8,874 nucleotides of DNA from Deltaproteobacteria bacterium (lineage in GTDB: Bacteria > Desulfobacterota > SM23-61): positions 1 to 8,874 of the forward strand of contig JAPLIW010000458.1 in assembly GCA_026388915.1 (NCBI GenBank), in the 5' to 3' direction. Positions 1-6,900 of the stretch are shown in pieces (position 1 is the stretch's first letter; every line of letters starts with the position of its first letter). Below the pieces are notes generated by a model that saw only the letters and a list, made by a program, of their open reading frames with translations, had not been told where the DNA came from and searched no databases. A program made the position numbers and the translations under genes.

Positions 1-504
1 GGGACGACCGTCAGCCTCTCCGCGGGGGATTTTCTCACCAAACCCCTCCGGTGGGGCATGCTGATGAACTGGAGAGACAAGCTCCATGAACTGGTGGAGG
101 TCCGGAAGATCATCGAACATGCCATAGCCGGCATGGCCGCGGAGCGGGCCACCAAGGAAGAAATCGCGGAGATCAAGCACCATCAAACCCAGCTGAGAGC
201 GTCGAAAAAAGTGGGGAAAAAGGCCGTGCAGGCAGACCTGGCTTTCCATGCCGCCCTGGCCAGGGCCAGCCACAACAGTATTTTAGCGCGTTTCCTGGCG
301 GAACTTCGCCACCCCATGAAAAATATGATGGAGCAAAAAGCGTCGGTATTCATGGACTATGACCGCGTCGCCGAACAGCACGAGGCCATCGTAAAAGCCA
401 TCGAAGCACGGGACAGCAAAAAAGCGCAATCCACCCTGCGGGACCACCTGGAGTGGGCCGGAGAAAGACTCATGGCCGTCCTGCTGAAAAAGGAATCCAA
501 ATAA
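1..504 (+). CDS. GntR family transcriptional regulator, FadR/FCD subfamily, C-terminal part
   Basis: The frame is open from base 1, so the gene begins outside the window; 167 residues are visible, ending in TAA. The first residues (GTTVSLSAGDFLTKP) look like the end of a GntR winged helix, where the wing typically reads G-x-TFV, so most of the DNA-binding domain is missing. The rest is an all-helical FCD ligand-binding domain: ELVEVRKIIEHAIAGMAAERAT opens it in typical style. The usual metal-binding residues are present as D79 and H83 (DLAFH), H127 (EQHEAI) and H149 (RDHL), counted from the first visible residue. FCD regulators are dimeric repressors or activators of carboxylate or sugar-acid metabolism; the effector cannot be told from this fragment. 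It converges on kdpE, so its target more likely lies upstream, outside the window, than in kdp. The ATG at 58 is internal and not the start. Confidence 0.9.
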   Translation, partial: GTTVSLSAGDFLTKPLRWGMLMNWRDKLHELVEVRKIIEHAIAGMAAERATKEEIAEIKHHQTQLRASKKVGKKAVQADLAFHAALARASHNSILARFLAELRHPMKNMMEQKASVFMDYDRVAEQHEAIVKAIEARDSKKAQSTLRDHLEWAGERLMAVLLKKESK

Positions 505-516
505 CGCTTGCCGCGG

Positions 517-1227
517 TTAAGTCTTCAACTTGAGGCGATATCCTACGCCGAGTTCCGTCTGGAGGTACCGGGGGCGGGTGGGTTCCGGCTCGATCTTGCG
601 GCGCAGATTGCTGATGTTGACCCGGAGCAGATGGGGCTGCTCCACGTAAGCGGGGCCCCAGATCTGCCGGAGGATCTGATTGTGAGTCAGCACTTTGCCC
701 GCATGGGTTACCAGCAGGCGCAAGAGGTCATACTCCGTGGGGGTCAGCTGAACCTCTTGCCCCTCCACGACCACCCGGCGGTGTTCCAGGTCTACTTCCA
801 GGCCATCCACTTTATAGACCGGCAGGGGAGATTCCTGAATGGTTTTTCGGAGGGCTGCCCGCATCCTCGCCAAAAGCTCCCCGGTCCCGAAGGGCTTGGT
901 GACATAATCATCGGCCCCGGAATCCAGGGCGGCGATTTTGTCGTCCTCCCGGTCCCGGACCGACAGAACGATCACCGGCACTTTCGTCCATTCCCGCAGT
1001 CGACGGAGCACTTCGACCCCATCCATATCCGGCAAGCCCAGGTCCAGAATAATGAGCTCGGGGCGGATGGCTACGGCCGCCGTCAGGGCTTCCTTCCCGG
1101 TTCCGACGATATGCACGGCAAATTCCGCCTGGCTCAGAACGTTCCTCAGGAAGCGCTGGATCGCCTTTTCGTCATCGACCACCAGCACCCTAGGCAAATT
1201 CTTGTCCACATTCCCTGGAGTCGTCAT
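517..1227 (-). CDS. kdpE: KdpE, OmpR-family response regulator of the kdp operon
   Basis: 236 residues, the normal size for KdpE. The receiver domain (about 12-125) has the acidic pair D18/D19 (VLVVDDE), the phospho-acceptor D62 in LIILDLGLPD, the switch serine S89 (VIVLS) and K111 (VTKPF). The winged-helix DNA-binding domain (about 137-234) contains LTPTEYDLLRLLVTHAGKVL, the IWGPAYVEQPHLLRV recognition-helix region and the C-terminal ETGVGYR-like wing (TELGVGYRLK). LGLPD and IAALDSGADDYVTKPFG closely match E. coli KdpE as I recall it. KdpD phosphorylates it and it then activates the kdp structural promoter. It starts 24 nt after the kdpD stop, so it is co-transcribed with kdpD. The ATG at 1227 follows a G-rich stretch (GGGGGA) about 9 nt upstream, a mediocre ribosome site that suggests some translational coupling. 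The N terminus is about 10 residues longer than in E. coli. Confidence 0.97.
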   Translation of the reverse strand: MTTPGNVDKNLPRVLVVDDEKAIQRFLRNVLSQAEFAVHIVGTGKEALTAAVAIRPELIILDLGLPDMDGVEVLRRLREWTKVPVIVLSVRDREDDKIAALDSGADDYVTKPFGTGELLARMRAALRKTIQESPLPVYKVDGLEVDLEHRRVVVEGQEVQLTPTEYDLLRLLVTHAGKVLTHNQILRQIWGPAYVEQPHLLRVNISNLRRKIEPEPTRPRYLQTELGVGYRLKLKT

Positions 1228-1251
1228 CTTTGAGGGTCCCCCGTCGAAAAT

Positions 1252-3927
1252 CTATATTCCGCTTCCGGAGGGAGCGAAGGGAAGGGTAAAGATAATCTTC
1301 AATCCCCCTTCGGGGCGGTTTTCGGCCCAGATTTTTCCCTCATGGGCCTCCACGATCCCTTTGCTGATGGCCAGACCCAAGCCGGTCCCGCCGACCTCTT
1401 CGGTGCGCTTGAACCGGAAAAATTTGTTGAATATTCGACCCAGGTGCTCCCGGGGAACTCCGGGTCCCTGGTCCGCGACCTCGATTTCCACGTGATTCTC
1501 CCCCATCCGGCCGGCCACTTGGATCGTCCCCTCGGGGGGAGAATATTTTAAAGCGTTTTCCATTAGATTCACCAGGACCTGGGCTATGAGGACGGAGTCC
1601 ATGGGGATGAGGGGGAGGTCGGGGGGGACTTGAATCTTAATTTTCCTCCCCTTCAGGCGGGATTCCAGGGCAGCCAGGCAGGAACCCAGAAGGTCCTGCA
1701 GGTCGTAAAGCTCCTTTTTGATTTTGAGAGCTCCGGCTTCCAGGCGGGTAATATCCAGCAGATTCCCGACAAAACGGTTCATCCGCTCCGCCTCTTCCAA
1801 GGCCAGGTCGATCAGCTCCCGCCTGGACTCTTCCGCGGGAGGAATCCCTTCATCCCGCAGGCTGCTCAAAGTTCCCATGATGGAAGACAGGGGGGTCCGC
1901 AGATCATGGGAGATCGAGTTAAGCAGAGACCGTTCCAGTCTCTCCGTGGCCTGGAGAAGCTGGGCCCGTTCCGCTTCCTGAGCCAGATAGGCTCTCTCGA
2001 TGGCCAGCGCCGCCTGGTTGGAAAACGCTTCCAGGAGCCGGCGGCGTTCCGGAGCCAGCTCCTCACCCGCGTGCTCCATTTTGATCCCCATGACCCCCAC
2101 GACCCGGGCCCCGGTCTGCAGGGGGAGATACAGAAATTCCGAGGAGGAAAGGGTCTCGGTCCATTTCCCCGCCATCTGCCCGTTGCGAAAAGCCCAGAGA
2201 GCCACGGATTTCTCTTTTTCCCCCGGGGAAATCCCGGGGGAGGCGGCCTCCAGATTTAGGGATTCCCCCTCGGGGACATAGATCACGACCTTTCCGGGCA
2301 AGGTCTCGCTTACATGACGGATAACCGTGTTTACGATGTCCTTCAAACTGACCGCCGAGGCCAGACCTCGGCTCAAGGCATAGAGGTTCGTGGTCTGAAA
2401 TTCCCGGGTCTGAATCGTCTCGGTTTGACTCCGGGCCCGGGCGACAAGGGTGCTGATGACCGCCCCCACGGTAAACAGACCGGCAAAGGTAATCAACTCC
2501 TTCGTGTCCGCCACGGCAAAACTGTAGTAGGGCGAGATGCAGAAGAAATCAAAGGCCAATACGCCCAGGAGGGCGGTGAGTAAAGCCGGTTTGAACCCCA
2601 GACGGAGAGAGGCCACCACCACCGCCAGGAGATAGAACATGATCACGTTGGTAGGCGTGAGGAAGCGGAGGGAGACGGCACTGGCCAGGGTGGCTCCGAG
2701 CACCAGGAGCAGACTGTTGAAGTAACTCTGCCAGGGGACCCGGGGGGAGGGGGGGGAAATGGTTTTTTCCTTCTTGATCGTTTCCGCATCACTAACCACG
2801 TACACATCGATTTCCCGGCTCTTCCTTAGGAGCCGGTCCACAAAAGACCCCCGCAGCCATTCCCGCCACCGGGGCCGGGTGGGACGTCCGACCAACACTT
2901 TGCTGACCTGATGGGCTCGGGCATAATCGATGACCGCCTCCGGCACGGAATCGGCTTTGAGGGTGGTTACCTCCTGAGCTCCGAGGGATTCAGCCAGCCG
3001 CAATTCGCTCCAAATCCGCTCCCGGTTCTCCTGGGTAATCCGGTCGTCTCCCGCGGTTTCCACGTAGAGAACCGACCAGTCGGCTTTCAACTCCTCGGCC
3101 AGACGCCGCGTGGTTCGGATGAGCCGCTCACTCCTCGGGCCGCCGCTGATGCACGCCAGGAGCCGTTCCTTGACCGGCCAGAGCCCTTGGGTCGGATAGG
3201 TCTGGAGATATTCGCGCATCTGGTCGTCGACCCGGCTGGCGGCACGTCTCAGGGTGATTTCCCGGAGGGCGATCAGATTTCCCGATTCAAAAAAATTCTC
3301 CATCGCCCGAGCCGCCTGTTCCGGGATATAGATTTTCCCTTCGCGAAGACGCAGCAAAAGCTCTTCCGGCGGCAGGTCAACCACCTCGATTTCCGAAGCC
3401 TCATCCAAGACCCGGTCAGGAATGGTCTCCCGCTGAATTACCCCCGTAATCTGGGCTATGATGTCCCGAAAACTCTCCAGGTGCTGGATATTAAGAGTCG
3501 TGTATATGTCGATTCCGGCGTTCAGAAGCTCTTCAATATCCAACCAACGCTTGGGATGACGGGATTCGGGGACATTGGTATGGGCCAGTTCGTCCACCAG
3601 GGCCAATTGGGGTTTGCGAGCCAAGACTGCATCCAGGTCCATCTCGGTAAGTTTCACCCCGCGATACTCGACCTGTTTTCGGGGAATGACTTCAAGCCCC
3701 TGTAGAAGGACCTCGGTTTCAGCCCGGCCATGGGTTTCGACAACCGCAGCCACCACGTCCACACCTTCAGCCTTCCGGCTATGGGCCGCTTCCAGCATGG
3801 CGTATGTTTTCCCCACGCCGGCGGCGTAGCCCAGGAAAATCTTCAGTTTCCCCCGGGCCTTCTGTCGCTCCTCGGCCTGAACTCGGGCCAGTAATTCATC
3901 CGGATCGGGTCGATGCTCAGCCTTCAT
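1252..3927 (-). CDS. kdpD: KdpD, osmosensitive K+ sensor histidine kinase
   Basis: 891 residues, full length for KdpD. In order: the KdpD N-terminal domain (about 25-235) with Walker A GYAAGVGKT (33-41) and a Walker B-like LALVDELAHTN (108-118); a Usp-like domain (about 253-380); a proline-rich linker (390-399); four DUF4118 transmembrane segments (about 402-420, 427-443, 447-465, 478-496); an arginine-bearing stretch after the last helix (VARARSQ); a GAF-like domain (about 515-645); HisKA with the phospho-acceptor H674 in SISHDLRTPL; and HATPase_c with N787/N791 (NLMENALKYS), DQGPGVP, FNKFFRF and GGTGLGLAI. It senses low K+ or ionic conditions at the inner membrane and controls KdpE phosphorylation. 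The ATG at 3927 has AGAGGG at 3935-3940, 7 nt upstream. Stop TAG lies 24 nt before kdpE. All kinase boxes and the nucleotide-binding loop are intact. Confidence 0.97.
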   Translation of the reverse strand: MKAEHRPDPDELLARVQAEERQKARGKLKIFLGYAAGVGKTYAMLEAAHSRKAEGVDVVAAVVETHGRAETEVLLQGLEVIPRKQVEYRGVKLTEMDLDAVLARKPQLALVDELAHTNVPESRHPKRWLDIEELLNAGIDIYTTLNIQHLESFRDIIAQITGVIQRETIPDRVLDEASEIEVVDLPPEELLLRLREGKIYIPEQAARAMENFFESGNLIALREITLRRAASRVDDQMREYLQTYPTQGLWPVKERLLACISGGPRSERLIRTTRRLAEELKADWSVLYVETAGDDRITQENRERIWSELRLAESLGAQEVTTLKADSVPEAVIDYARAHQVSKVLVGRPTRPRWREWLRGSFVDRLLRKSREIDVYVVSDAETIKKEKTISPPSPRVPWQSYFNSLLLVLGATLASAVSLRFLTPTNVIMFYLLAVVVASLRLGFKPALLTALLGVLAFDFFCISPYYSFAVADTKELITFAGLFTVGAVISTLVARARSQTETIQTREFQTTNLYALSRGLASAVSLKDIVNTVIRHVSETLPGKVVIYVPEGESLNLEAASPGISPGEKEKSVALWAFRNGQMAGKWTETLSSSEFLYLPLQTGARVVGVMGIKMEHAGEELAPERRRLLEAFSNQAALAIERAYLAQEAERAQLLQATERLERSLLNSISHDLRTPLSSIMGTLSSLRDEGIPPAEESRRELIDLALEEAERMNRFVGNLLDITRLEAGALKIKKELYDLQDLLGSCLAALESRLKGRKIKIQVPPDLPLIPMDSVLIAQVLVNLMENALKYSPPEGTIQVAGRMGENHVEIEVADQGPGVPREHLGRIFNKFFRFKRTEEVGGTGLGLAISKGIVEAHEGKIWAENRPEGGLKIIFTLPFAPSGSGI

Positions 3928-3930
3928 TCT

Positions 3931-4095
3931 TCAACCCTCTTTTTGAAAGCAGCCATGGCTTTCGGGAAAGGGATTCCCGGCGATGAACCGCCACCCGTCA
4001 TCTCCCTCCAGGGCCATAACCATTTTACACCCAATGCTCCCAGGTATAAAGAGGGGGAAATCGGCCTCCCGCCGAAGCCGTGAAAGCCCCTTCAA
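3931..4095 (-). CDS. Possible small ORF filling the kdpC-kdpD gap, function unknown
   Basis: I do not recognise this product and am not sure it is a gene. One frame runs without a stop from the kdpC stop codon to 3 nt before kdpD. A TTG at 4095 overlaps the kdpC TGA (TTGA), with AAGGGGG five nt upstream, and would give 54 residues. A later ATG at 4023 would give 30 residues (MVMALEGDDGWRFIAGNPF, then PESHGCFQKEG). The peptide is soluble-looking, with no membrane segment or signal peptide, and has two cysteines in the long form. In favour: it fills the gap, sits in an otherwise tightly packed operon, and its end holds the kdpD ribosome site. Against: a stop-free stretch of about 55 codons is not rare in GC-rich DNA, and no domain is evident. 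It could equally be untranslated leader for kdpD. The same frame also stays open further upstream inside kdpC, as a shadow. Confidence 0.3.
   Translation of the reverse strand: MKGLSRLRREADFPLFIPGSIGCKMVMALEGDDGWRFIAGNPFPESHGCFQKEG
3935..3940 (-). promoter_or_regulatory. Ribosome binding site of kdpD
   Basis: On the minus strand AGAGGG lies 7 nt before the kdpD ATG at 3927. It supports that start and falls inside the last codons of the possible small ORF that ends at 3931, so the two could be translationally coupled. Confidence 0.65.
3945..3979. repeat. Two adjacent small inverted repeats in the kdpD leader
   Basis: Plus-strand CGGGAA (3963-3968) pairs with TTCCCG (3974-3979) across a 5-nt loop, and GAAAGC (3945-3950) pairs with GCTTTC (3958-3963) across 7 nt. 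The second also contains the perfect palindrome AGCCATGGCT (3951-3960). They share base 3963, so both hairpins cannot form completely together. They lie just upstream of the kdpD ribosome site. Neither is followed by a T run on either strand, so they are not terminators. A role in kdpD translation is possible but speculative. Confidence 0.3.
4022..4050 (-). promoter_or_regulatory. Candidate sigma-70-type promoter for kdpDE
   Basis: On the minus strand TTTATA (4050-4045, 4 of 6 matches to TTGACA) is followed after exactly 17 nt by TAAAAT (4027-4022, 5 of 6 to TATAAT). Transcription would start near 4015, about 90 nt before the kdpD ATG. E. coli is reported to have a weak kdpDE promoter near the end of kdpC, so the position is sensible. 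This is a match by eye only. The -10 box overlaps the ATG at 4023, so this transcript would miss that start. Confidence 0.3.
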
Positions 4096-4700
4096 CCCGA
4101 CCCCCTTTCCATCGAGCGCTCCCGGGGGCTTTGAAGACGGTCCAAAGCGAGGTTCAGCTTCAGAACATTTACCCTTGGTTCCCCCAGAAATCCCCATTGG
4201 CGGGGCTCGGTGAATTCGTCCACTAGGCGCCGGACTTGGTCTTCGGACAACCCCCTAACGCGTGCTACCCTTGGGGCCTGGAACAAAGCTGCGGCGGGGC
4301 TAATATGCGGATCAAGACCACTTCCAGAAGAGGTAACCAAGTCGACAGGAATCGATGAATGATTTCCCGGGTCTGCTTTTTGAAAAGCCTCTACCCGCGC
4401 CTTTACTGCTTCCACCAGGGACGGGTTAGAGGGCCCCAGGTTGGACCCGGAAGATGAGGCAGAGTTGTAGGGGAAATCGGGCGTCGCCGACGGGCGCCCC
4501 CAGAAATATTTCGGGTCATCGAAGGGTTGACCGATGAGCTCAGAACCGGCATAACCCCCTTCCTTCCGAATCAAGCTTCCGTTGGCTTTTTCCGGAAAGG
4601 CCAACTGGGCCACCCAGGTAACGAGCAGCGGATAGATGATACCGGTCACTACGGTGAGCAAAAGGAAAACCATGAAAACGGGCCTTAATTGCTTGAACAT
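4092..4700 (-). CDS. kdpC: KdpC, K+-transporting ATPase subunit C
   Basis: 202 residues, slightly longer than the E. coli protein (about 190). One N-terminal transmembrane helix (about 8-30, VFMVFLLLTVVTGIIYPLLV) is followed by a periplasmic domain with family signatures: GSELIGQPF, YFWGRPSAT, PYNSASSSGSNLGPSNP, VDLVTSSGSGLDPHISPAAA, and the C-terminal VNVLKLNLALDRL. KdpC is an essential accessory subunit of the KdpFABC complex in the inner membrane, thought to stabilise the complex and raise apparent nucleotide or K+ affinity. The ATG at 4700 has AAGGA about 9 nt upstream, and 33 nt separate it from the kdpB stop, as expected in one operon. The family signature ends near LALDRL; the last 13 residues (QSPRERSMERGSG) are a charged tail with no obvious counterpart in the E. 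coli protein as I recall it. Confidence 0.97.
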   Translation of the reverse strand: MFKQLRPVFMVFLLLTVVTGIIYPLLVTWVAQLAFPEKANGSLIRKEGGYAGSELIGQPFDDPKYFWGRPSATPDFPYNSASSSGSNLGPSNPSLVEAVKARVEAFQKADPGNHSSIPVDLVTSSGSGLDPHISPAAALFQAPRVARVRGLSEDQVRRLVDEFTEPRQWGFLGEPRVNVLKLNLALDRLQSPRERSMERGSG

Positions 4701-4733
4701 TTTTTCAATCCTTTCTTCCCCTGGGTTCTTTCC

Positions 4734-6836
4734 TTACGACAAGCCGAGCGCCACCAGAGCCATATCGATGATTTTGATGCCAATGAACGGGGCAATCAAT
4801 CCGCCGATTCCATAGATCACCAGGTTGTTCCGCAGCAGCTGCGCCGCGCCGAGAGGACGATAAGGAACTCCCCTCAAGGCCAGGGGGATCAGGGCCACGA
4901 TGATGAGGGCATTGAAGATCACGGCCGAGAGGATCGCGCTCTGAAGGGCCATGAAGTTGAGCGACTGCAGGACCGGGTAAGTGGAAGCGAAAGCGGCCGG
5001 GATGATGGCAAAGTATTTGGCCACGTCGTTGGAGATGCTGAAAGTGGTGAGCGCCCCCCGGGTCATCAAAAGCTGCTTGCCAATTTCCACGATTTCAATC
5101 AGTTTTGTCGGGTTGCTGTCCAGGTCGACCATATTAGCTGCTTCCCGTGCTGGCTGAGTTCCCGTGTTCATGGCCACGGCAACATCGGCCTGGGCCAGAG
5201 CGGGGGCGTCATTGGTGCCATCCCCGGTCATGGCCACCAGGCGCCCGCCCGCCTGGTGCTGACGGATCAGCTTGAGCTTGGCCTCGGGCGTGGCCTGAGC
5301 CAGGAAGTCATCCACCCCTGCCTCGGCGGCGATGGCTGCGGCGGTCACCGGGTTGTCTCCGGTGATCATCACCGTCTTGATCCCCATGCGTTTGAGCTGA
5401 GCGAAGCGCTCCCGGATTCCACCTTTGACTACATCTTTGAGGTGGACGACCCCTACCGCTTGGTCATTCCGGGCTACAACGAGCGGCGTTCCCCCCGAGC
5501 GAGCAATGCGGTCTATGGCATCGTTGAGCTCACGGGGGACACGATGGCCATTCTTCTCCACCTGACCGATGATCACATCCGCAGCCCCTTTGCGTATTCT
5601 AAGGCCGTTGATATCTACCCCGCTCATGCGCGTGTGAGCGCTGAAGGGCAGGAATTGCATCCCTTTTCCCTCTGCCGGAGCCACCGTTCGCCCCCGCAAA
5701 CCATATTTTTCCTTCACCAGGGCCATAATGCTTCGGCCTTCGGGGGTCTCATCCGCCAGAGAGGCCAACTGAGTTAATTCTGCCAGCTCCTGGATATTTA
5801 TGTTGCCGACGGGAATCAAATCTACGGCTTGGCGATTCCCCAGCGTAATCGTGCCGGTCTTATCGAGAAGCAGTACATCCACATCGCCCGCCGCTTCTAC
5901 TGCCTTTCCAGACATGGCGATGACGTTGCGCCGGATCAGGCGGTCCATGCCGGCAATTCCGATGGCGCTGAGGAGCCCGCCGATCGTGGTCGGAATGAGG
6001 CAGACGAGCAAGGCGACCAAAACGGTAATCGTCACGGGGATCCCCTGGCCCGCGACTCTCACGCTGTAAAGGGAAAAAGGCAGAAGCGTGGCGCACACCA
6101 CCAGAAAAATGATGGTAAACCCGGCCAGCAGAATGTCCAGAGCGATTTCGTTGGGCGTCTTCTGCCGCTTCGCACCTTCGACCAGGCCGATCATCCGATC
6201 CAGGAAGCTTTCACCGGGATCCGCGGTCACCCGGACGATCAGCCAGTCGGAGAGAATCCGGGTACCGCCGGTGACCGCGCTCCGGTCTCCTCCCGATTCG
6301 CGAATGACCGGGGCGCTCTCCCCGGTCACGGCACTCTCGTCGACCGAGGCAATTCCTTCTATGATCTCGCCATCGGCCGGAAGAATGTCCCCCGCCTCTA
6401 CCAAATACAGGTCCCCTTTGCGCAGTTCCGTCGAGGAGACCAAGGAGTAAGCCGCTGCTTCCGGCTTGCCATGGCCATCCAACGAGTAGCCCTTGGGCAG
6501 CTTCTTGGCCTGAGTTTGTTTGCGCATCCGCTTTAATGCCTCGGCCTGGGCCTTTCCCCTCCCCTCGGCCAGCGCCTCCGCATAATTGGCAAAGAGGACC
6601 GTAAACCACAACCACAAGGAAATGTGGCCGATGAAACCGGCCGGCGCTTCCCCTTTTCCTAGGAGGGCCTGGACCCAAAACCCAGTTGTCAGGACGCTGA
6701 CTACCTCGACCACGAACATCACCGGGTTGCGAACCATCTTCCGGGGGGCAAACTTTTTTAAGGCCTCGAACAGGGCATTCTGGTACAGTTGGGCGGTATA
6801 AAGGGACTGTTTCTTCTGGGGATTCTGAAGCTTCAT
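4734..6836 (-). CDS. kdpB: KdpB, K+-transporting P-type ATPase subunit B
   Basis: 700 residues from the chosen start, a type IA P-type ATPase that hydrolyses ATP to drive K+ uptake through KdpA. Motifs, in 700-residue numbering: actuator TGES (171-174, whose serine matches the E. coli inhibitory phosphosite), transmembrane LIPTTIGGLL, phosphorylated aspartate D325 in DKTGTIT, nucleotide-domain FSAHTRMSG and RKGA, TGDN (492-495), TGDGTNDAPAL (from 537), and the coupling charges D604 and K607 in NDVAKYF. Start choice: ATG codons at 6839 and 6836 both follow GGAGG (6843-6847), with spacings of 3 and 6 nt, so 6836 is preferred. An upstream in-frame ATG at 6881 adds 15 residues unlike the family and has no ribosome site. 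kdpA ends 64 nt upstream and kdpC begins 33 nt downstream. The loop at LNFMALQSAILSA is about three residues shorter than in E. coli. Confidence 0.98.
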   Translation of the reverse strand: MKLQNPQKKQSLYTAQLYQNALFEALKKFAPRKMVRNPVMFVVEVVSVLTTGFWVQALLGKGEAPAGFIGHISLWLWFTVLFANYAEALAEGRGKAQAEALKRMRKQTQAKKLPKGYSLDGHGKPEAAAYSLVSSTELRKGDLYLVEAGDILPADGEIIEGIASVDESAVTGESAPVIRESGGDRSAVTGGTRILSDWLIVRVTADPGESFLDRMIGLVEGAKRQKTPNEIALDILLAGFTIIFLVVCATLLPFSLYSVRVAGQGIPVTITVLVALLVCLIPTTIGGLLSAIGIAGMDRLIRRNVIAMSGKAVEAAGDVDVLLLDKTGTITLGNRQAVDLIPVGNINIQELAELTQLASLADETPEGRSIMALVKEKYGLRGRTVAPAEGKGMQFLPFSAHTRMSGVDINGLRIRKGAADVIIGQVEKNGHRVPRELNDAIDRIARSGGTPLVVARNDQAVGVVHLKDVVKGGIRERFAQLKRMGIKTVMITGDNPVTAAAIAAEAGVDDFLAQATPEAKLKLIRQHQAGGRLVAMTGDGTNDAPALAQADVAVAMNTGTQPAREAANMVDLDSNPTKLIEIVEIGKQLLMTRGALTTFSISNDVAKYFAIIPAAFASTYPVLQSLNFMALQSAILSAVIFNALIIVALIPLALRGVPYRPLGAAQLLRNNLVIYGIGGLIAPFIGIKIIDMALVALGLS

Positions 6837-6842
6837 CATTCT

Positions 6843-6847
6843 CCTCC
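6843..6847 (-). promoter_or_regulatory. Ribosome binding site deciding the kdpB start
   Basis: GGAGG on the minus strand lies 3 nt before the first and 6 nt before the second of two tandem ATG codons. The second (6836) has the more usual spacing, though the ATG at 6839 could also be used; the proteins would differ by one methionine. Confidence 0.65.
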
Positions 6848-6900
6848 ACCTATGAACCCAAAGATTGCAACCCCAAGGCATTCACGAAATTGCGGGATAA

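Noticed and set aside
508..1233. 241-codon plus-strand ORF opposite kdpE
   Set aside because: It mirrors kdpE codon structure in GC-rich DNA, overlaps a gene with clear motifs, and its product has no recognisable domain or membrane pattern.
2221..2239. Strong GC hairpin CCCCGGG-GAAAT-CCCGGGG inside kdpD
   Set aside because: It lies in codons for the SPGISPGE stretch of the GAF region and is not followed by a T run on the transcribed strand, so it does not look like a terminator.
2911..3705. 264-codon plus-strand ORF opposite kdpD
   Set aside because: Shadow of the KdpD N-terminal and Usp domains with no own ribosome site or family features that I can see.
4096..4197. Upstream part of the 88-codon frame that overlaps the end of kdpC
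   Set aside because: Over this part it is an out-of-frame reading of kdpC; only the portion in the gap is worth considering.
4689..5777. 362-codon plus-strand ORF opposite kdpB and the start of kdpC
   Set aside because: Long, but antisense to highly conserved KdpB motifs; its translation is rich in H, G, R and Q, typical of a shadow frame.
6837..6881. N-terminal extension of KdpB from ATG 6881
   Set aside because: The added residues are unlike KdpB N termini, no ribosome site precedes it, and GGAGG sits right before the 6839/6836 ATGs.
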